Shown in pieces: positions 6,443 to 8,666 of a stretch of DNA of 8,666 nucleotides. Each line of letters starts with the position of its first letter. Position 1 is the stretch's first letter. Under the pieces are notes generated by a model. The model searched no databases. It was given only the letters and a program-made list of their open reading frames with translations, and was not told where the DNA came from. Position numbers and translations under genes: made by a program. Source of the stretch: Anaerolineaceae bacterium UBA6801 (lineage in GTDB: Bacteria > Chloroflexota > Anaerolineae > Anaerolineales > Anaerolineaceae); NCBI GenBank assembly GCA_002452315.1, contig DKFH01000190.1, positions 1 to 8,666 of the forward strand, in the 5' to 3' direction.

Positions 6443-8503
6443 ATGTTTTCAAATACTAAAGCCAACTCCACACCAACATGGACAGCCCCACTGATCCTGC
6501 TGGTGGTATGTATTTTGGCCTACGGCTTATTAATCCCCGACCTGGGATTCTACTGGGACGACCTACCCTACGCGCTGGTCAACCACCGCTTTGGCCCGGC
6601 GGGCTACCCGGACTTCGTGGCCTCCGACCGACCGCATTCCGCCTGGATCTTCATGGGGCTCACCTGGTTGCTCGGAGAAAACCCAATCGGGTATCACATT
6701 TTTGGCCTCGTGCTGTATTGGGGGTGCGCCCTCCTGTTTTGGCTCCTCCTTCGCCAAATGTGGCCGCAGCGTGAAAACGAGGCCCTGTGGGCCGCGCTAC
6801 TGTTTGCCATCTACCCCGGATTTTTAGGACAACCCAAAACCATCATCTACAACCACCACTTTTCAGCCATGGCACTGTACCTGTTTTCGCTGATCGCTAC
6901 AGTCAAAGCTGTGAAAGTATTTCAACAAGGAGGAGGCTTTGCTAAGGCCTGGCGCTGGCATCTGCCGGCCGTTTTGGCAACAGCCCTGAGCCAGTTCACC
7001 ATTGAGTACTACATCGGCTGGGAGGCTGTGCGTCTGGTGGCTGTGTGGATGCTTTTGGCCCGCCACAACAACAGTCTCAAATCCCGGTTGCAAAAAACCT
7101 TCCTGCACCTGGTGCCCTATGGGCTGGTGACGTTTACCTTCCTGTTCTGGCGAGTTTTTTTGTTCAGGTTCCCAACCTATCAACCCTTAGGCGGTGAGGG
7201 CGCAGATATCATCTCACTGGGTTGGTGGCGGGATATCCTCACCCAGGTTATCGATGCAACCATCGTAACGTGGGGTTACGCGTTCCCACGCCTTTCTAGC
7301 CAGGATTACAGCCAAACCTTCTGGCTGGCTTACCTCCTGCTGACCATCTTTGCCACAGGGTTGGTATTTTTCAGTCTGCGCTTTTACAACGCCAAATCTC
7401 AAAAACCTGCCCAAAATAAGATCCCGCAGAATAATGCTGATTTTGGCCTCCCTGCCATGCTGATGGCCCTGGTTGGAATTGGTTTTGCCGGCTGGCCGTT
7501 TTGGCTGGTCAACCTGCAGTTGAGCATTGAAGGCCATTTTTACAGCCGTTTCACTCTGGCCTTCATCCCCTGGGCCGCGCTGTTTTGGGTCGGGCTGATT
7601 GGCTGCATTGCCCCGGTGTTTAAGTCCTGGTCAAAGTTTTTCACTGCCGGCCTCGTCGCGCTGGTGGTGGGTGGATCCATCGGCTGGCATTTTTGGAATG
7701 CCAATTTCTACCGCAACCAATGGGTGGATTTGCAACGCTATTTTCAGCAGTTGGTGCGCCGAGCCCCTGGATTGGAGCCGGGGACGATCTTGCTGATCAA
7801 CGACCTGCAATCCCTCAGCCTCTACCAGGACGATTCCCTCACCGCGCTGCTCAACTGGACCTACGCACCGGATAACAAGACCAATGAGCTGGATTTTGCC
7901 GTGTTTTACCTCAGCGTGCGCCTGGGGTTAGAGTTCCCCACCCTCGAGACCGGGTGGCCCATTGAGAAGGATTTTCGCTCTTTCCACTTCTCCAGCACAA
8001 CCGACAATATACTGGTTGTCCATTCAGAACCACCCGGCTGCTTACGCGTGCTGGACCCAAACCGGCCAGACCGCAACCCGCTCATGCTGCCCGATGCCAT
8101 GGTCGAAGCCATTCCGCTATCCAACCTCGACCTGATCCAGACAGAAAAATCACCGGGGGCATCGTTACCGGAGCATTTATTTGCCTTGGATGGTACGGAT
8201 TACTGGTGCACCTACTTCCAGGATGCGGAGCTGGCTGCCCAGAGGGAAGATTGGGCGCGGGTGGCCGAGATCGGCCACCAGGCTTATGCCAGTGACGACC
8301 TGGCCAATGAGCTGACCGAACATTTCGTGTTCATCGATGGCTTCTTGCGCACCGGGGACATTGAAACTGCCCTTTCGATCAGTCAAATGGTTAGTGAGGC
8401 TTCCGGTGGGGCAGTTGACGGGCGAATATGCGGTATTTGGCGAGGCGCCGGCGTGGAAACCGGCCCGGGCTCAGCCTATGATCAGCTCTGCGCAGGTCAT
8501 TAA
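6443..8503 (+). CDS. Polytopic membrane protein, putative GT-C-type glycosyltransferase with helical C-terminal domain
   Basis: This 686-residue protein has about ten predicted membrane helices between 15 and 416 (for example 15-33, 84-104, 174-205, 222-240, 292-312, 336-356, 370-392 and 398-416). Between the first helices is FYWDDLPYA (36-44). An acidic pair in the first outside loop is the usual catalytic signature of GT-C enzymes, which transfer sugars from polyprenyl-phosphate donors outside the membrane. Residues 420-686 look soluble. The segment 588-650 (WCTYFQDAELAAQ, then FIDGFLRTGDIETAL) reads like paired TPR-like helices. I recognise the style from Chloroflexota proteins of unknown function but not a named family. 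No Shine-Dalgarno site precedes the ATG, which was chosen because the first membrane helix follows shortly after. The last 35 or so residues are rich in Gly and Cys and look unlike the rest. Membrane topology is confident; enzyme activity is inferred from one motif. Confidence 0.75.
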   Translation: MFSNTKANSTPTWTAPLILLVVCILAYGLLIPDLGFYWDDLPYALVNHRFGPAGYPDFVASDRPHSAWIFMGLTWLLGENPIGYHIFGLVLYWGCALLFWLLLRQMWPQRENEALWAALLFAIYPGFLGQPKTIIYNHHFSAMALYLFSLIATVKAVKVFQQGGGFAKAWRWHLPAVLATALSQFTIEYYIGWEAVRLVAVWMLLARHNNSLKSRLQKTFLHLVPYGLVTFTFLFWRVFLFRFPTYQPLGGEGADIISLGWWRDILTQVIDATIVTWGYAFPRLSSQDYSQTFWLAYLLLTIFATGLVFFSLRFYNAKSQKPAQNKIPQNNADFGLPAMLMALVGIGFAGWPFWLVNLQLSIEGHFYSRFTLAFIPWAALFWVGLIGCIAPVFKSWSKFFTAGLVALVVGGSIGWHFWNANFYRNQWVDLQRYFQQLVRRAPGLEPGTILLINDLQSLSLYQDDSLTALLNWTYAPDNKTNELDFAVFYLSVRLGLEFPTLETGWPIEKDFRSFHFSSTTDNILVVHSEPPGCLRVLDPNRPDRNPLMLPDAMVEAIPLSNLDLIQTEKSPGASLPEHLFALDGTDYWCTYFQDAELAAQREDWARVAEIGHQAYASDDLANELTEHFVFIDGFLRTGDIETALSISQMVSEASGGAVDGRICGIWRGAGVETGPGSAYDQLCAGH

Positions 8504-8572
8504 TTCACCGAACAGGTTTGTTTAACGCTTGGTGAGGGAAAACACCAGATACAATTCACACACAACCAGAAA

Positions 8573-8605
8573 AGATGCACCACCCTTGAGGTGCGCATCT
8601 CAAGG
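8573..8605 (+). other. Two overlapping, mutually exclusive hairpins
   Basis: Hairpin A pairs AGATGC-ACC (8573-8581) with GGT-gc-GCATCT (8590-8600), with a 2-base bulge and 8-base loop. Hairpin B pairs CCTTGAG (8584-8590) with CTCAAGG (8599-8605) perfectly around an 8-base loop. They share bases, so only one can form at a time. No T-run follows, so this is not an intrinsic terminator. Function is unknown. Confidence 0.4.
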
Positions 8606-8657
8606 CTTAGATTAGAGGTACGGTGTGCTGTGCCCCTGCTATACGAGGGTGTTGAAA

Positions 8658-8666
8658 ATGGGAATT
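8658..8666 (+). CDS. Possible start of another gene (first 3 codons only)
   Basis: An ATG at 8658-8660 is preceded by GAGGG (8645-8649) at a spacing of eight bases, which fits a translation start. Only Met-Gly-Ile is visible before the window ends, so the reading frame cannot be tested and no product can be suggested. Confidence 0.25.

Noticed and set aside
1..8666. CRISPR array, insertion sequence, prophage or toxin-antitoxin genes
   Set aside because: No regularly spaced direct repeats, transposase or integrase motifs, terminal inverted repeats or small gene pairs were found.

Overview
The window looks like chromosomal DNA of a free-living bacterium, most likely Chloroflexota (Anaerolineae-type). 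This is an inference from protein style: the bi-domain oxidoreductase, the lyase-fold protein, the FmdB-like zinc ribbon with a charged tail and the polytopic membrane protein resemble proteins I associate with that group. Moderately GC-rich coding DNA and recognisable sigma-70-type promoters are visible. I see no phage, transposon, CRISPR or plasmid gene.

Left and middle (1-5616, minus strand): one probable transcription unit reads right to left. A TATAAT box at 5611-5616 precedes a 719-residue two-domain oxidoreductase (MDR dehydrogenase fused to Gfo/Idh/MocA). Then come a 634-residue heparinase II/III-fold protein, a GT4 glycosyltransferase of the WbuB-like kind and, 4 bp later, the start of a two-component response regulator that runs off the window. 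The first three suit assembly or in-cell modification of a surface polysaccharide; the regulator may be co-expressed with them. A 15-bp dyad (5661-5675) upstream of the promoter is a candidate operator.

Centre (5691-6262): a small FmdB-family zinc-ribbon gene on the minus strand forms its own unit, with a good promoter (TTGCCA-17-TATAAT), a good ribosome binding site and a strong intrinsic terminator that separates it from the polysaccharide unit. Divergent from it is a tRNA-Arg gene with anticodon GCG and its own promoter (TTGACC-17-TAGAAT).

Right (6263-8666, plus strand): a 180-bp non-coding stretch leads into a 686-residue polytopic membrane protein with a WDD motif after its first membrane helix, resembling GT-C glycosyltransferases, and a soluble helical C-terminal domain. 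After it lie two overlapping, mutually exclusive hairpins and possibly the first codons of another gene.

The most interesting part is the oxidoreductase / lyase-fold / glycosyltransferase module. Its lyase-fold member has no visible signal peptide and its dehydrogenase domain lacks the usual zinc ligands, which suggests cytoplasmic sugar editing rather than secreted polysaccharide degradation.
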